NCBI RefSeq assembly: GCF_021800405.1
Contig: NZ_CP084550.1
Location: 1,612,001 to 1,676,000 of the forward strand
Reading direction: 5' to 3'
Length of the DNA: 64,000 nt
Source of the DNA: Arthrobacter sp. FW306-07-I
Lineage (GTDB): Bacteria; Actinomycetota; Actinomycetes; Actinomycetales; Micrococcaceae
The notes under the pieces were generated by a model. The model was not told the DNA's origin. It was given only the letters and a program-made list of their open reading frames with translations, and did not search any database. Position 1 is the first letter of the stretch, and every line of letters starts with the position of its first letter. Shown piece by piece: positions 43,962 through 53,444 of the stretch. Made by a program: the position numbers and the translations under genes.

Positions 43962-44699
43962 CTAGAGCGAACGCAGGACCGAGACGACTTTGCCCATGAT
44001 GGTGGCATGGTCGCCCAGGATGGGTTCGTACTGCGTGTTCTGGGGGAGCAGCCAGGTATGGCCGTCTCGCTGGCGGAAGGTCTTGACGGTCGCTTCGTCG
44101 TCGAGCAGCGCAGCAACGATGTCCCCGTTGGCTGCGTCAGCCTGGCGCCGGACCACCACCCAGTCACCGTCACAAATGGCGGCGTCCACCATGGAGTCGC
44201 CGGCCACCCGCAGCATGAAGAGTTCGCCCTGGCCCACCAACTGGCGGGGGAGCGGCATGACATCCTCAACAAGCTGCTCCGCGAGGATGGGACCGCCGGC
44301 AGCGATCCGGCCCACCAGGGGAACCATTGCGGTATCGAGCGCGGTGGGCAGCTCGGTCACTGAGGCGCCTCCGCCGGCGGGTTGCGTCGCAGGGGAGTCG
44401 CCTGCGGCCTTGCCTGTACCCCCGTCCAGCGTGAGGGGCATCAGCACTTCCATGGCGCGGGGCCGCTTGGGATCGCGACGCAGGTAACCGAGTTTTTCCA
44501 GCTGGGAGAGCTGGTGGGTCACGCTGGACAGGCTTGCCAGTCCGACGGTGTCGCCGATCTCGCGCATGGAGGGCGGGTACCCGTTCTCATTGACGGAGCG
44601 CTGTATGGTTTCGAGGATTTTCTTTTGCCGGGGCGTCAAGCCTTTGGCGGTCCTCTTGGTTTGCGGGGCGGTCCTGCCCCCGGCGGCTGCTGCTGCCAT
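43962..44699 (-). CDS. lexA: SOS repressor LexA
   Basis: 245 aa. The N-terminal winged helix is [41 protein letters not shown] and [13 protein letters not shown]. The self-cleavage site Ala-Gly is in GRIAAGGPI, the catalytic serine in GDSMVDA and the lysine in EATVKTF. RecA-stimulated cleavage derepresses the SOS genes. ATG 44699 is taken as start; an in-frame ATG at 44783 with AGGG 9 bases upstream would add 28 basic residues and cannot be excluded. Confidence 0.94.
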   Translation of the reverse strand: MAAAAAGGRTAPQTKRTAKGLTPRQKKILETIQRSVNENGYPPSMREIGDTVGLASLSSVTHQLSQLEKLGYLRRDPKRPRAMEVLMPLTLDGGTGKAAGDSPATQPAGGGASVTELPTALDTAMVPLVGRIAAGGPILAEQLVEDVMPLPRQLVGQGELFMLRVAGDSMVDAAICDGDWVVVRRQADAANGDIVAALLDDEATVKTFRQRDGHTWLLPQNTQYEPILGDHATIMGKVVSVLRSL

Positions 44700-44831
44700 A
44701 TTCGCCAATGCCTTTCGCTTGCCGCCGGATCTTCCGCCCCGGTGCTGGCTTGCACGCACCGCCGGAAGGACTCCCACTGTCATTGTCAGACCCTGCTGTT
44801 CAACTTCAGGGGTGGTTGTTCTTTGGTTTCA

Positions 44832-44860
44832 AAGCTAGGCCAGCCACATTGCTTTTTCAA
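44832..44860 (-). promoter_or_regulatory. lexA promoter (-35 and -10)
   Basis: On the minus strand TTGAAA (44860-44855) and TAGCTT (44837-44832) are separated by exactly 17 bases. The SOS box at 44857-44872 overlaps the -35 hexamer, which fits autorepression. Confidence 0.65.
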
Positions 44861-44872
44861 ACATTTGTTCTA
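44857..44872 (-). promoter_or_regulatory. SOS (LexA) box 1 of the lexA intergenic region
   Basis: TCAAACATTTGTTCTA on the plus strand, a slightly degenerate SOS box sitting on the lexA -35. Confidence 0.68.
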
Positions 44873-44923
44873 GCGAGTCTCGACATTGTTCGTTGATAGG
44901 TGCTAAAACTTAACAAGCAAAGT

Positions 44924-44939
44924 TCGAACATGTGTTCTA
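44924..44939 (+). promoter_or_regulatory. SOS (LexA) box 2, facing the LysM gene
   Basis: TCGAACATGTGTTCTA, closer to consensus than box 1 and 135 bases before the LysM gene on its side of the divergent region. The -10 box of that gene is not clear. Confidence 0.72.
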
Positions 44940-45058
44940 ACCAGCGCACGCCCTATTCGAAAACGTGGCCGGAGGAAGTTCCGGACCGTCGTCTGAATGG
45001 TCGGGGCGGCCTCGGGGGAACACCCGGGCAGCACGGCAGGTCCAGGAGGGCTCAGTTC

Positions 45059-45409
45059 ATGTCAGCTTCATCTCGTCACCACGTTTCACCTTCGTCCGCG
45101 CCCCTGCGGCTTACCCGGCGGGGGCGGATCGTCCTGATCGGCGTTCCGCTGGTACTCGTCGCTGTTTTCCTGCTGTCGCTGTCGGGGTTCTTCAACTCGC
45201 CCGCCAAGGCCTCAGACTCCGCCGCGGATTTGGCGGTGACACCGACTGTCACGGTTACCGTGCAGCCGGGCCAGTCACTGTGGACCATCGCCGGTGCTGT
45301 TGATCCGAACCGGGACGCCCGGGACGTGGTGGCAGACATCGTCCAGCTCAACAACCTCAGCGCCGGCTCAGTCCTGCCCGGGCAGCAACTGTTTGTCCCA
45401 ACACACTGA
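45059..45409 (+). CDS. LexA-divergent LysM protein, likely SOS cell-division suppressor
   Basis: 116 aa: a basic N-terminus, one membrane helix (residues 23-45) and a C-terminal LysM peptidoglycan-binding domain (TVTVQPGQSLWTIAGAVDPN, then VLPGQQLFVP). A LysM protein transcribed away from lexA and carrying an SOS box matches YneA of Bacillus and ChiZ/Rv2719c of Mycobacterium, which delay cell division during DNA damage. The start has AGGAGG (45044-45049). The function is inferred from layout, since sequence similarity among these proteins is low. Confidence 0.82.
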   Translation: MSASSRHHVSPSSAPLRLTRRGRIVLIGVPLVLVAVFLLSLSGFFNSPAKASDSAADLAVTPTVTVTVQPGQSLWTIAGAVDPNRDARDVVADIVQLNNLSAGSVLPGQQLFVPTH

Positions 45410-45508
45410 AGCCCGCTGTCCACTCCAGGCATGGCGCCGGAGAAGCGGGATGTGGCACGCTGAGGGCGAACAGGAACCGTCACATTTTCCGGTCGTTGCT
45501 GCGGCAAC

Positions 45509-45523
45509 TAAACTGTTCAGGTG
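45509..45523 (+). promoter_or_regulatory. Leaderless promoter of hisC with upstream inverted repeat
   Basis: TAAACT (45509-45514) is followed by 6 bases and GTG (45521-45523). Directly upstream, GTTGC-TGCG-GCAAC (45495-45508) is a perfect 5-bp inverted repeat that could be an operator. Confidence 0.5.
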
Positions 45524-46639
45524 AACGACCAGCTAGAGCGTCTGAACCGGCTTCCCCTCCGCAGCAACCTTCGCGGGCTCACCCCTTATGGGGCGCCCCA
45601 ACTGGACGTCCCCATTCTCCTGAACGTCAATGAGAACACCCATGGCGTCCCCGCCGATGTGCGCGCCGCCATTTCCGCCGCAGTCACGGAGGCTGCCGCA
45701 GGCCTGAACCGCTACCCTGACCGGGAGTTCACTGCACTCCGGAAAGCCTTGGCGGAGTACCTCGGGCATGGGCTTGACGAAAACAACGTATGGGCAGCCA
45801 ATGGCTCCAATGAGGTCCTGCAGCAGATCCTCCAGGCTTTCGGAGGCCCGGGCCGCACCGCCCTGGGCTTTCCACCCACGTACTCCATGTACCCCCTGCT
45901 GGCCAGCGGGACCGACACGCAGTACATCACCGGGGAGCGCTCCGAGGGCTACGACCTGAGCGCAGAGTCGGCCGCACGGCAGGTCAAGGAACTGCAGCCG
46001 AACATCGTGTTCCTCTGCTCGCCCAACAATCCCACGGGAACCGGGCTCGGTCTGGATGTCGTGGAGGCTGTCTACGAGGCCGGGGAGGACAGCCAGGCGA
46101 TCGTGATCGTGGACGAGGCTTACCACGAGTTCGCGCACGACGGAACGCCCAGCGCGCTGACCCTGCTTCCCGGCCGGGAGCGGCTGATCGTGTCCCGCAC
46201 CATGAGCAAGGCATTTGCCCTGGCCGGCGCCCGGCTTGGTTACATGGCCGCCGCGCCGGAGGTCACCGACGCCCTGCGGTTGGTGCGCCTTCCGTACCAC
46301 CTCTCGGCCATCACCCAGGCCACTGCGCTTGCCGCCCTCGAACACCGCGAGGCCCTTATGGCGGACGTCCAGGACATCAAGGCCCAGCGGGACCGGATCG
46401 TGGCGGAACTGACACGGATGGGCCTGACGCCCGCGGCCTCCGACTCCAATTACGTGTTCTTCGGCGGCCTGGAAAACCCCCACCAGGTCTGGCAGGAACT
46501 GCTGGACGCCGGTGTGCTGATCCGTGACGTCGGCATCCCCGGCCACCTTCGGGTTACTGCGGGCACTGAGGCGGAAACCACAGCCTTCCTCACGTCCCTG
46601 GAACGCATCCTTGCGGGCCAGGCCGCGCTTCCCGCCTAG
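45521..46639 (+). CDS. hisC: Histidinol-phosphate aminotransferase
   Basis: 372 aa PLP aminotransferase of histidine synthesis. NVNENTHGVPADV, WAANGSNEVLQQIL, FLCSPNNPTGTG, IVDEAYHEFA and the PLP-lysine K230 in RTMSKAFALAGARLGY are all HisC-like. It heads hisC-hisB-hisH-priA. Confidence 0.92.
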   Translation: MNDQLERLNRLPLRSNLRGLTPYGAPQLDVPILLNVNENTHGVPADVRAAISAAVTEAAAGLNRYPDREFTALRKALAEYLGHGLDENNVWAANGSNEVLQQILQAFGGPGRTALGFPPTYSMYPLLASGTDTQYITGERSEGYDLSAESAARQVKELQPNIVFLCSPNNPTGTGLGLDVVEAVYEAGEDSQAIVIVDEAYHEFAHDGTPSALTLLPGRERLIVSRTMSKAFALAGARLGYMAAAPEVTDALRLVRLPYHLSAITQATALAALEHREALMADVQDIKAQRDRIVAELTRMGLTPAASDSNYVFFGGLENPHQVWQELLDAGVLIRDVGIPGHLRVTAGTEAETTAFLTSLERILAGQAALPA

Positions 46640-46642
46640 ACT

Positions 46643-46648
46643 TATAGT
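46643..46648 (+). promoter_or_regulatory. Candidate internal promoter before hisB
   Basis: TATAGT, 4 bases after the hisC stop, with a 52-base leader and AAAGGAT before the hisB ATG. hisB could be transcribed separately. Confidence 0.4.
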
Positions 46649-46699
46649 GCGGCGTCGGCGCCTTGAACCACTTCTTCTCCCACAAAGGATCCTTTCACC

Positions 46700-47326
46700 A
46701 TGAGTCCAACCGGATTGAATACGGCTGCGGCCAGGACCGCCCGCATGGAGCGTGCCACCAGCGAGTCCTCCGTCCTCGTGGAGATCAACCTCGACGGAAC
46801 CGGAGTGTCGGATATCGATACCTCGGTGCCGTTTTACGACCACATGCTGACTGCCCTGTGCAAGCACTCCCTGATCGACATGACGGTCAAGGCCACCGGC
46901 GACACCCACATCGACGTCCACCACACCGTGGAGGACGTTGCCATCACCTTCGGCGAGGTCCTGCGCACTGCCCTGGGCAACAAGGCGGGAATCCGACGTT
47001 TCGGTGAGGCCACTGTGCCGCTTGATGAAGCGCTTGCCAACGCGGTAGTGGATGTCTCCGGCCGCCCCTACCTGGTGCACGGCGGCGAGCCGGCAGGCCA
47101 GGAGTACCACCTGATCGGCGGCCACTTCACTGGCTCCCTGACCCGCCACGTCTTCGAAGCCATCACGCTGCACGCCGGCATCTGCCTGCACATGACCGTA
47201 TTGGCCGGCCGGGACCCGCACCACATCGTCGAGGCGCAGTTCAAAGCCTTCGCCCGTGCCCTGCGCGCCGCCGTCGAACCGGATCCCCGCGTCGAGGGCA
47301 TCCCGTCCACCAAGGGCGCACTGTGA
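46700..47326 (+). CDS. hisB: Imidazoleglycerol-phosphate dehydratase
   Basis: 208 aa, the monofunctional form. The metal motifs [13 protein letters not shown] and [18 protein letters not shown] are complete, with [19 protein letters not shown] before them. It dehydrates imidazoleglycerol phosphate in histidine synthesis. It overlaps hisH by 4 bases (GTGA). Confidence 0.95.
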   Translation: MSPTGLNTAAARTARMERATSESSVLVEINLDGTGVSDIDTSVPFYDHMLTALCKHSLIDMTVKATGDTHIDVHHTVEDVAITFGEVLRTALGNKAGIRRFGEATVPLDEALANAVVDVSGRPYLVHGGEPAGQEYHLIGGHFTGSLTRHVFEAITLHAGICLHMTVLAGRDPHHIVEAQFKAFARALRAAVEPDPRVEGIPSTKGAL

Positions 47327-48090
47327 GCGGCCAGGTCCTTAAGGACGGGGCCATCATCGACCCCTCCGCCTCACGCAAGCTGCCTTCCCCCGAGGGCAAG
47401 CCAACTGTCACGGTTCTGGACTACGGTTCCGGGAACGTTCGGTCAGCGGTCCGCGCACTGGAACGTGCCGGCGCGGAAGTGATCCTGAGTTCCAAGCCGG
47501 AGGACGTGCTGAACGCGGACGGACTGGTGGTGCCCGGCGTCGGCGCTTTCGAGACGGTGATGCGCGAACTCAAGGCCGTGGACGGCATTCGGCTCATCGG
47601 CAGGCGCGTTGCCGGCGGCCGCCCGGTGCTGGGCATTTGCGTAGGCCTCCAAGTCCTGTTCGAGGCCGGCGTGGAGCACGGCACCGAAGCCGAAGGCATC
47701 GGCGAGTGGCCCGGAAAGGTGGAGGCCCTTCCCGCGGAAGTCGTCCCCCATATGGGCTGGAACACCGTCCAGGTCCCCGAAGGCTCCAAGCTCTTTGCCG
47801 GCGTCGAAAACGAGCGCTTCTACTTCGTGCACTCCTACGGCGTGCAGGAATGGAACTTCGACGTGATCCAGCCCCGGATGGCTCCGCCGATGGTCACCTG
47901 GTCCGAGCACGGCGCTCCCTTCATTGCGGCCGTGGAAAACGGCCCGCTCTGCGCCACCCAGTTCCACCCCGAAAAATCAGGAGACGCCGGTGCGCGTCTG
48001 CTGCGTAACTGGGTGGAAGGCCTGCGCAAACCAGCCAATGACGAATCCAGTTCCGGAGCAGCATCAGCCGACCCCGGCAGCGGCGCATAG
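47323..48090 (+). CDS. hisH: Imidazole glycerol phosphate synthase subunit HisH
   Basis: 255 aa class I glutamine amidotransferase that feeds ammonia to HisF. The nucleophile cysteine is in [12 protein letters not shown] and the His-Glu pair in [24 protein letters not shown] starts the core at about residue 37, so the N-terminus carries about 30 extra residues. The C-terminus has another 20 Ser/Ala/Gly-rich residues. hisF is not in the window. Confidence 0.94.
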   Translation: MSGQVLKDGAIIDPSASRKLPSPEGKPTVTVLDYGSGNVRSAVRALERAGAEVILSSKPEDVLNADGLVVPGVGAFETVMRELKAVDGIRLIGRRVAGGRPVLGICVGLQVLFEAGVEHGTEAEGIGEWPGKVEALPAEVVPHMGWNTVQVPEGSKLFAGVENERFYFVHSYGVQEWNFDVIQPRMAPPMVTWSEHGAPFIAAVENGPLCATQFHPEKSGDAGARLLRNWVEGLRKPANDESSSGAASADPGSGA

Positions 48091-48249
48091 ATGTGGTCCG
48101 TACTACTGATGGGGCTCGCCGGCATCCTGATCGGTGGCGGCATCTCCTTCCGGCAGCAGCGCAAGCCGCTGTGGACCCAGGTGGCGTTCTATGTCCTGGC
48201 CGCCATGGCGCTGCTCGCCGCCTACCTGCTCACACTGCCGGCCAGCTGA
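48091..48249 (+). CDS. 52-aa membrane protein inside the his operon
   Basis: It starts with ATG immediately after the hisH stop. There are two hydrophobic helices (residues 4-19 and 31-50) joined by a basic loop (RQQRKPLW). The peptide begins MWSVLLMGLAGILIGGGISF. No function is known. The abutting start and the strong two-helix character make it a real gene rather than noise. Confidence 0.65.
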   Translation: MWSVLLMGLAGILIGGGISFRQQRKPLWTQVAFYVLAAMALLAAYLLTLPAS

Positions 48250-48371
48250 GTACCCACCGGAGGGTGGGCCGCCCTGGGGAGTCCGCCCGGCACATCAGCA
48301 ACGGCACGCCCCAAGCCCGCCCAATTTTCAGCCAATCGCCCTGAGCCCGAGAACCAACACCGAGGATGAGT

Positions 48372-49118
48372 ATGACCACCGCACATGACCTGCCGGTACT
48401 TGAACTGCTGCCCGCCGTCGACGTCGTCAACGGCCAGGCCGTGCGGCTGGTCCAGGGCGAGGCCGGGAGCGAGACCAGCTACGGCACCCCCCTTGAAGCG
48501 GCACTCAACTGGCAGCAGCAGGGTGCCGAGTGGGTCCACCTGGTGGACCTGGATGCCGCTTTCGGGCGCGGATCCAACGCCGACCTCCTCCGGGAGGTGG
48601 TGGGCCGGCTGGACATCAAGGTGGAACTCTCCGGCGGCCTCCGTGACGACGAGACGCTCGAAGCAGCCCTTGACCTGGGGGTCGCACGGGTCAACCTTGG
48701 CACCGCAGCACTGGAGAACCCGGAGTGGACCGCCCGGGCCATCGAGCGCTTCGGCGACAGGATTGCCGTGGGGCTCGATGTCCGCGGCACGACCCTTGCG
48801 GGCCGCGGCTGGACCAAGGAAGGCGGGGACCTGTGGGACGTCCTGGGCCGCCTCGAAGAGGCCGGCTGCGCCCGGTACGTGGTGACCGACGTGACCAAGG
48901 ACGGCACGCTGCAGGGACCGAACGTGGAACTCCTGCGCCAGATGGTGGAGAAGACCGGAAAGCCGGTGGTGGCCTCCGGCGGAATCTCCAGCCTGGACGA
49001 CCTCAAGGTCCTCCGCTCGCTGGTCCCCCTGGGCGTGGAAGGCGCCATCGTGGGCAAGGCCCTGTACTCGGGAGCCTTCACGCTTCCGGAGGCCCTCGAC
49101 GTCGCCGGCCGGCGCTAG
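48372..49118 (+). CDS. priA: Bifunctional HisA/TrpF isomerase PriA
   Basis: 248 aa (beta-alpha)8 barrel. The N-terminal catalytic aspartate is in [18 protein letters not shown] and the C-terminal one in [29 protein letters not shown] and [13 protein letters not shown] bind phosphate. In most actinobacteria this enzyme serves both histidine (ProFAR isomerase) and tryptophan (PRA isomerase) synthesis. ATG 48372 is favoured by CGAGG 6 bases upstream over ATG 48366. Confidence 0.93.
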   Translation: MTTAHDLPVLELLPAVDVVNGQAVRLVQGEAGSETSYGTPLEAALNWQQQGAEWVHLVDLDAAFGRGSNADLLREVVGRLDIKVELSGGLRDDETLEAALDLGVARVNLGTAALENPEWTARAIERFGDRIAVGLDVRGTTLAGRGWTKEGGDLWDVLGRLEEAGCARYVVTDVTKDGTLQGPNVELLRQMVEKTGKPVVASGGISSLDDLKVLRSLVPLGVEGAIVGKALYSGAFTLPEALDVAGRR

Positions 49119-49138
49119 GTCCGGGGCGCACTAAAGCC

Positions 49139-50023
49139 ATGTCCAACGTCGAGGAACCGGAACGCCCTGCAGTCCGCCGGCTGCCCGGACATATTGCTGC
49201 CGCGCTGGCCGGTGCCGGCGGCGCCACGGATTCTGCGGGCCAGCCATGGGCGGGGCGGAGCCTCGCCGGCGACGACGCCAAAATCCATAACTTCGAGGAC
49301 GACGACGGCACGGCCGACGCCGGCTACGTCGCCGCGGTCGCGGCGCTCCGTGAGGGACGGGGCGGTGAAGAAGCAGTCGTTTCCTCGCTGGCAACTGCGC
49401 GGGTCTTCATCCCGATCGTGGCGCAGTTGGCTGAGGAGCAAGAGACCGCTCACGGCCTGCACGCCGACAAGCAGGCGGACATGGCCCTGGTGACGCTCAA
49501 GGCAGCCGACGGGAGGACCGCGCTGCCGGCATTCACCTCGGCCGCCGCGCTGTCGGCATGGCATCCGGAGGCCAGGCCGGTAGCCGTCTACGCCGCCCGG
49601 GCGGCGCTCTCGGCAGTCGCGGAAGGAGCCGAACTCCTGGTCCTGGACCCGGGCGCCGACGTGACGTTCGTGGTGCGCAGGCCCGGCGTTTGGGCCCTCG
49701 CCAAGCAGCATGACTGGATCCCCTCCTACAGCGACGAGGAGCTCGCAGCCGAAATGGGCCGCGCGGCCTCCGGCTTTGCCGCCATCCGCCGGCTCGAGCT
49801 CCTGCCCGGCGGGGGAGTGGCCGCAAGGGCCGCCGACGGATCAGTACTCCCGGGCGGCGGTACGGGGCCGGAACTGCAGGTGGTGCTGTACCTCGAGGAC
49901 GGCCTGGACGCCGCCGGTGTCCAGCAACTGGTAGCCGGCCTGCAGGCGGAGTGGTCGCGGAATGTATTGTTTGGGGAGCGCGTCGATTCGCTTGAGATCA
50001 AACTAAGGCGCGCTTCCGACTAG
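49139..50023 (+). CDS. SseB-domain protein
   Basis: 294 aa. The N-terminus is Ala/Gly-rich, with a central ARVFIPIVAQ then ADMALVTLKAADGRTALPAFTSAAALSAWHPEARPV, the signature of SseB-like domains found in many actinobacterial cytosolic proteins of unknown role. The C-terminal 90 residues form a second, uncharacterised part (LEIKLRRASD at the end). It follows priA after 20 bases and may share its transcript. Confidence 0.78.
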   Translation: MSNVEEPERPAVRRLPGHIAAALAGAGGATDSAGQPWAGRSLAGDDAKIHNFEDDDGTADAGYVAAVAALREGRGGEEAVVSSLATARVFIPIVAQLAEEQETAHGLHADKQADMALVTLKAADGRTALPAFTSAAALSAWHPEARPVAVYAARAALSAVAEGAELLVLDPGADVTFVVRRPGVWALAKQHDWIPSYSDEELAAEMGRAASGFAAIRRLELLPGGGVAARAADGSVLPGGGTGPELQVVLYLEDGLDAAGVQQLVAGLQAEWSRNVLFGERVDSLEIKLRRASD

Positions 50024-50082
50024 CCGCCAGCCGGATGGGTGATCCCCGCCGGGATTGCGGCGCACCCTGAAGGACCGCTTTC

Positions 50083-51378
50083 GTGAATTTCGCTCTCTAC
50101 CGGGAGTTGCTCGCCATCCGGCCTATCCGCCGGCTGCTGCTGGTGGGCATGGTTGCCCGGATCCCGCACTCGGCCGCCGGCGTCCTGCTCACCCTGCACA
50201 TCGTCCTCACCCTGGGCCAAGGCTATGCCGCGGCCGGCGCTGCCGCGGCCGTCATGACCATCGGCATCGCCCTCGGAGCGCCCTGGCGTGGGCGGCGTGT
50301 GGACACGGTGGGGCTGCGCACCGCGCTCATCCCCTCGGTGATCTCAGAAACTGTGATCTGGGCTGTGGTGCCGCACGTGTCCTACCAATGGCTCCTTCCG
50401 CTGGTCTTCGTGGGCGGCCTGCTCACGCTGCCCATCTTCAGCGTGGTCCGGCAGTCCCTTGGTGTCCTGGCCGAGGGCGACCAGCGCCGCACCGCCTTCG
50501 CCCTCGATGCCATCACCACCGAAATGGTGTTCATGATCGGCCCGGCCGCCGGCGCGGTTGTAGCCACCAGCGGCTTCACCACTGCCGGCCTCACGGTCGT
50601 GGGCGTGGCAACGTCCCTTGCCGGGCTGTTCCTCATGTGGTTCAACCCGCCCACCCGCAGCCAGGGACTGACAGTCGAATGCGCGGAGGATGAGCAGCAC
50701 GCCGCCGAAGTAGCGGTCGTGTCCACGGCTCCGGCCCATGTACAGGAAGCCGCCGCGGAGCTGGCCCCCGCCGGAGCTGCCACCAGCGCCGCACAGGGCC
50801 TGAGGAGAAGGCTGGCGGGTGGCTTCTCATGGTTCACCGCCACGGTCGCGGCACTCTTCGCCGTGGCCGCCGGCGCCGGAATGGTCCTCAGCGGCACCGA
50901 CGTCGGCATCGTCGCAGCGCTGGAAATCGGCGGACACCAACGTGAAATCGGCATCGTGTTCGTCTTCTGGTGCGCCGCTTCGGTGGTGGGCGGCTTGATT
51001 TACGGCGCCATGCACCGGCCCATCCCGCCGATCTTCCTGCTGCTGGGCATGGCCGCCCTGACCCTGCCCATGGCTTTCGCGCACGACACCTGGACGCTGG
51101 CCTTCGTCTCCGTCCTGCCGGGCCTGCTGTGCGCCCCCGTGCTCTCCGCAGCCTCCGAAAAGGTGGCGGACCTGGTGTCGGAGGAGCGGCGCGGGGAGGC
51201 CATGGGCTGGTACGGGTCGGCCCTGACCGCCGGCGTTGCCCTGGGTTCCCCGCTGGCCGGAGTGTTCATCGATGCCATGGGGCCCTCCGGAGGTTTCGTG
51301 TCCGTCGGCGCCGCGGGCGTGGTGCTGTGCCTGGTGGGCCTGGCGCTCCAACAGCGCCGTCGCAGGGCTGCTGCCTAA
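50083..51378 (+). CDS. MFS transporter
   Basis: 431 aa, about twelve membrane helices with a central cytosolic loop (residues 190-245) rich in Ala/Glu. GAPWRGRRVDTVGLRTAL resembles the MFS motif A loop, and the second half repeats it as SEERRGEAMGWYGSALTAG. The substrate is unknown. GTG 50083 has GAAGGA 5-7 bases upstream. It ends before a terminator. Confidence 0.85.
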   Translation: MNFALYRELLAIRPIRRLLLVGMVARIPHSAAGVLLTLHIVLTLGQGYAAAGAAAAVMTIGIALGAPWRGRRVDTVGLRTALIPSVISETVIWAVVPHVSYQWLLPLVFVGGLLTLPIFSVVRQSLGVLAEGDQRRTAFALDAITTEMVFMIGPAAGAVVATSGFTTAGLTVVGVATSLAGLFLMWFNPPTRSQGLTVECAEDEQHAAEVAVVSTAPAHVQEAAAELAPAGAATSAAQGLRRRLAGGFSWFTATVAALFAVAAGAGMVLSGTDVGIVAALEIGGHQREIGIVFVFWCAASVVGGLIYGAMHRPIPPIFLLLGMAALTLPMAFAHDTWTLAFVSVLPGLLCAPVLSAASEKVADLVSEERRGEAMGWYGSALTAGVALGSPLAGVFIDAMGPSGGFVSVGAAGVVLCLVGLALQQRRRRAAA

Positions 51379-51463
51379 GCAGTGCCCTTTCATCGATTGC
51401 TGCGTAGTTGTCCTTTTGGCCCCTCCAAACGGCAGTTACGGAGCAATGGGTGGTGTTAAAGCG

Positions 51464-51502
51464 CGACGGCGGGACGACCTTCAAGAGGCCGTCCCGCCGT
51501 CG
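51464..51502. terminator. Bidirectional terminator between MFS and DUF1844 genes
   Basis: CGACGGCGGGACG (51464-51476) pairs with CGTCCCGCCGTCG (51490-51502) around 13 bases, between convergent genes. Confidence 0.78.
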
Positions 51503-51526
51503 GGCGTTGCTTGGGGGAGTTCTTCC

Positions 51527-51913
51527 TTAGTTCACTGCCCCGGTGTACTTTTCACCGGGGCCCTTGCCCGGAGCGTCCGGAATCAGCGACTCTTCGCGGA
51601 AGGCCAGCTGGAGGGAACGCAGGCCGTCGCGCAAGGGACCGGCGTGCTGGGAGCCGATTTCGGGGGCGGCGGCGGTGACAAGGCCGGCCAGTGCCGTGAT
51701 CAATTTCCGGGCCTCGTCCAGGTCCTTCAACTCGGCTGCGTTGTCTTCCTCGGCCAGGCCAAGCTTTACCGCGGCGGCGCTCATCAGGTGAACTGCGGCC
51801 GTGGTGATGACCTCGATGGCGGGAACTTCCGAGATGTCCCGGATCTGTTGGGAAACGTCTGCGCCTGCGTCGCCGGGTTCGAAGACGTACGAATTGCTGT
51901 CTGAGGTGCTCAT
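51527..51913 (-). CDS. DUF1844 protein
   Basis: 128 aa. EVITTAAVHLMSAAAVKLGL and ELKDLDEARKLITALAGLV match DUF1844, a family usually encoded beside infC. The role is unknown. Divergent from infC. Confidence 0.85.
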   Translation of the reverse strand: MSTSDSNSYVFEPGDAGADVSQQIRDISEVPAIEVITTAAVHLMSAAAVKLGLAEEDNAAELKDLDEARKLITALAGLVTAAAPEIGSQHAGPLRDGLRSLQLAFREESLIPDAPGKGPGEKYTGAVN

Positions 51914-52272
51914 ACTGGTAAGCTTGACACAGACCGACTGGATGTCGTTATTTCAGGGATTGTCCCAAACAATCAGGTTCCCACAGCGTTTTCGGGCGTT
52001 GGCGGGAATTTTTTCTGTAGAATGGCATGCAGTTTGCAAGCGGAGTTCTCTCCCACCCGCGTCAGCCGCTGTCCCAGGCGTTCCATTGGAACGTGCAGGG
52101 GACGCAAGGTTGCCGGGTACTTGGTTGGGCATGGGCCGGCATTTGCCGGGACTGTGCATGTGCGGCCCCTTCACGGGGTTGCTTAGCCAACCTCTTTGAG
52201 GCCTTCGATTGCTCCGGCAATTGGGGGCCTTCTCTATTTGCCGGAAACAACAACAAACACAGGAGCTTTAAC
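51914..52272 (+). promoter_or_regulatory. infC leader with promoter and hairpins
   Basis: A TTGACA is at 51924-51929 and a strong TAGAAT -10 box at 52018-52023. The 240-base leader contains GGTTG/CAACC and CCGGC-ATTT-GCCGG (52136-52149) hairpins. IF3-L35-L20 operons are often controlled through the leader; which structure acts here is not clear. Confidence 0.4.
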
Positions 52273-53325
52273 ATTAGCGAGCCAAGAATCAATGAGCGTA
52301 TCCGCGTCCCCGAGGTGCGGCTGGTCGGACCTGCAGGTGAACAGGTAGGAATCGTCCGTATTGAGGATGCCCTGCGCCTGGCTGCCGAATCCGACCTTGA
52401 TCTCGTTGAAGTTGCACCTCAGGCGAAGCCTCCGGTGTGCAAGCTGATGGACTTCGGCAAGTACAAGTACGAGGCCGCGGTCAAGGCACGTGAGGCCCGG
52501 AAGAACCAGACGAACACCGTTCTGAAGGAAATCCGCTTCCGCCTGAAGATCGACACCCACGACTACGAGACCAAGCGCGGGCACGCCCTTCGCTTCCTCG
52601 GTGCCGGGGACAAGGTCAAGGCCATGATCCAGTTCCGCGGCCGTGAGCAGCAGCGTCCGGAGATGGGCATTCGCCTGCTCCAGCGCTTCGCAGACGACGT
52701 CGCCGAAGTTGGCGTGGTGGAGTCCAGCCCCCGCATCGACGGCCGCAACATGGTCATGGTGGTTGGCCCGCTGAAGAACAAGGCCGAGGCTAAGGCTGAA
52801 GCACGGCGTGCCACGCAGCGCGCCGAGGCCAAGGCACAGAACGAAGCCAAGGCTTCCGGACGCGTTGACACCTCCGGCGAGGACCAGGCCCCCATGACGC
52901 AGTCACTGGCGGACCTCCTGCCGGAAGGCTTCACTGTGTCCACCGAGCCCGAGGCTGCCGCTCCGGAGCAGGAAGCACCGAAGCAGGAAGCCCCTGAGGC
53001 TGCCGCCCCGGAGCAGGAAGCTCCTAAGGCTGCCGCTCCGAAGCAGGAAGCTCCTAAGGCTGCCGCTCCGAAGCAGGAAGCTCCCAAGGCTGCCGCTACG
53101 AAGGCCGCGCCGAAGCAGGAAGCTCCCAAAGCGGCTGCGCCGAAGGCCGCTCCGGCGCCGAAGCCTGCAGCGGCTGCCAGCCCGGAAGCTGCTGCCCCGG
53201 CGGCGCCCAAGCCTGCTGCTGTGCCTGCTCCGCCGAAGCCGGTGGCCAGGCCTGCCGCGCCCAAGCCTGCTGCGCGCCCTGCCCCCAAGGCAGTGCCGAA
53301 GCCGGCCGGCAAGAAGACCAACTAG
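52273..53325 (+). CDS. infC: Translation initiation factor IF-3 with long C-terminal tail
   Basis: 350 aa starting at ATT 52273, which has AGGAG (52261-52265) upstream. The ATT start is a conserved feature of infC that lets IF-3 repress its own translation. Residues 1-175 are ordinary IF-3 ([70 protein letters not shown]). The remaining half is an Ala/Pro/Lys/Glu-rich tail with near-identical 10-residue repeats. Such tails occur in some actinobacterial IF-3 proteins; the role is unknown. Confidence 0.94.
   Translation: MSEPRINERIRVPEVRLVGPAGEQVGIVRIEDALRLAAESDLDLVEVAPQAKPPVCKLMDFGKYKYEAAVKAREARKNQTNTVLKEIRFRLKIDTHDYETKRGHALRFLGAGDKVKAMIQFRGREQQRPEMGIRLLQRFADDVAEVGVVESSPRIDGRNMVMVVGPLKNKAEAKAEARRATQRAEAKAQNEAKASGRVDTSGEDQAPMTQSLADLLPEGFTVSTEPEAAAPEQEAPKQEAPEAAAPEQEAPKAAAPKQEAPKAAAPKQEAPKAAATKAAPKQEAPKAAAPKAAPAPKPAAAASPEAAAPAAPKPAAVPAPPKPVARPAAPKPAARPAPKAVPKPAGKKTN
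52981..53142 (+). repeat. 30-bp tandem repeat inside infC
   Basis: Four contiguous 30-bp units (52981, 53011, 53041, 53071) and a fifth at 53113 after a 12-base insert. Each encodes a version of [10 protein letters not shown]. The units differ by 1-5 bases, so the array is prone to copy-number change. Confidence 0.85.
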
Positions 53326-53444
53326 TTCACAGCTGCCGGGGGTACGCCCTCCGGCAGTCAGCAACCAGCATGCTGCCCGCAGGGGCGGCTGCGCGATAGA
53401 ACTGCGGCCTCCGGGCCAGCAGAAACGTAAGGAGATCGGTTCCC

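Noticed and set aside
52970..53150. Possible CRISPR-like repeat array
   Set aside because: The 30-bp units are contiguous, without spacers, and in frame inside infC, encoding a low-complexity tail.
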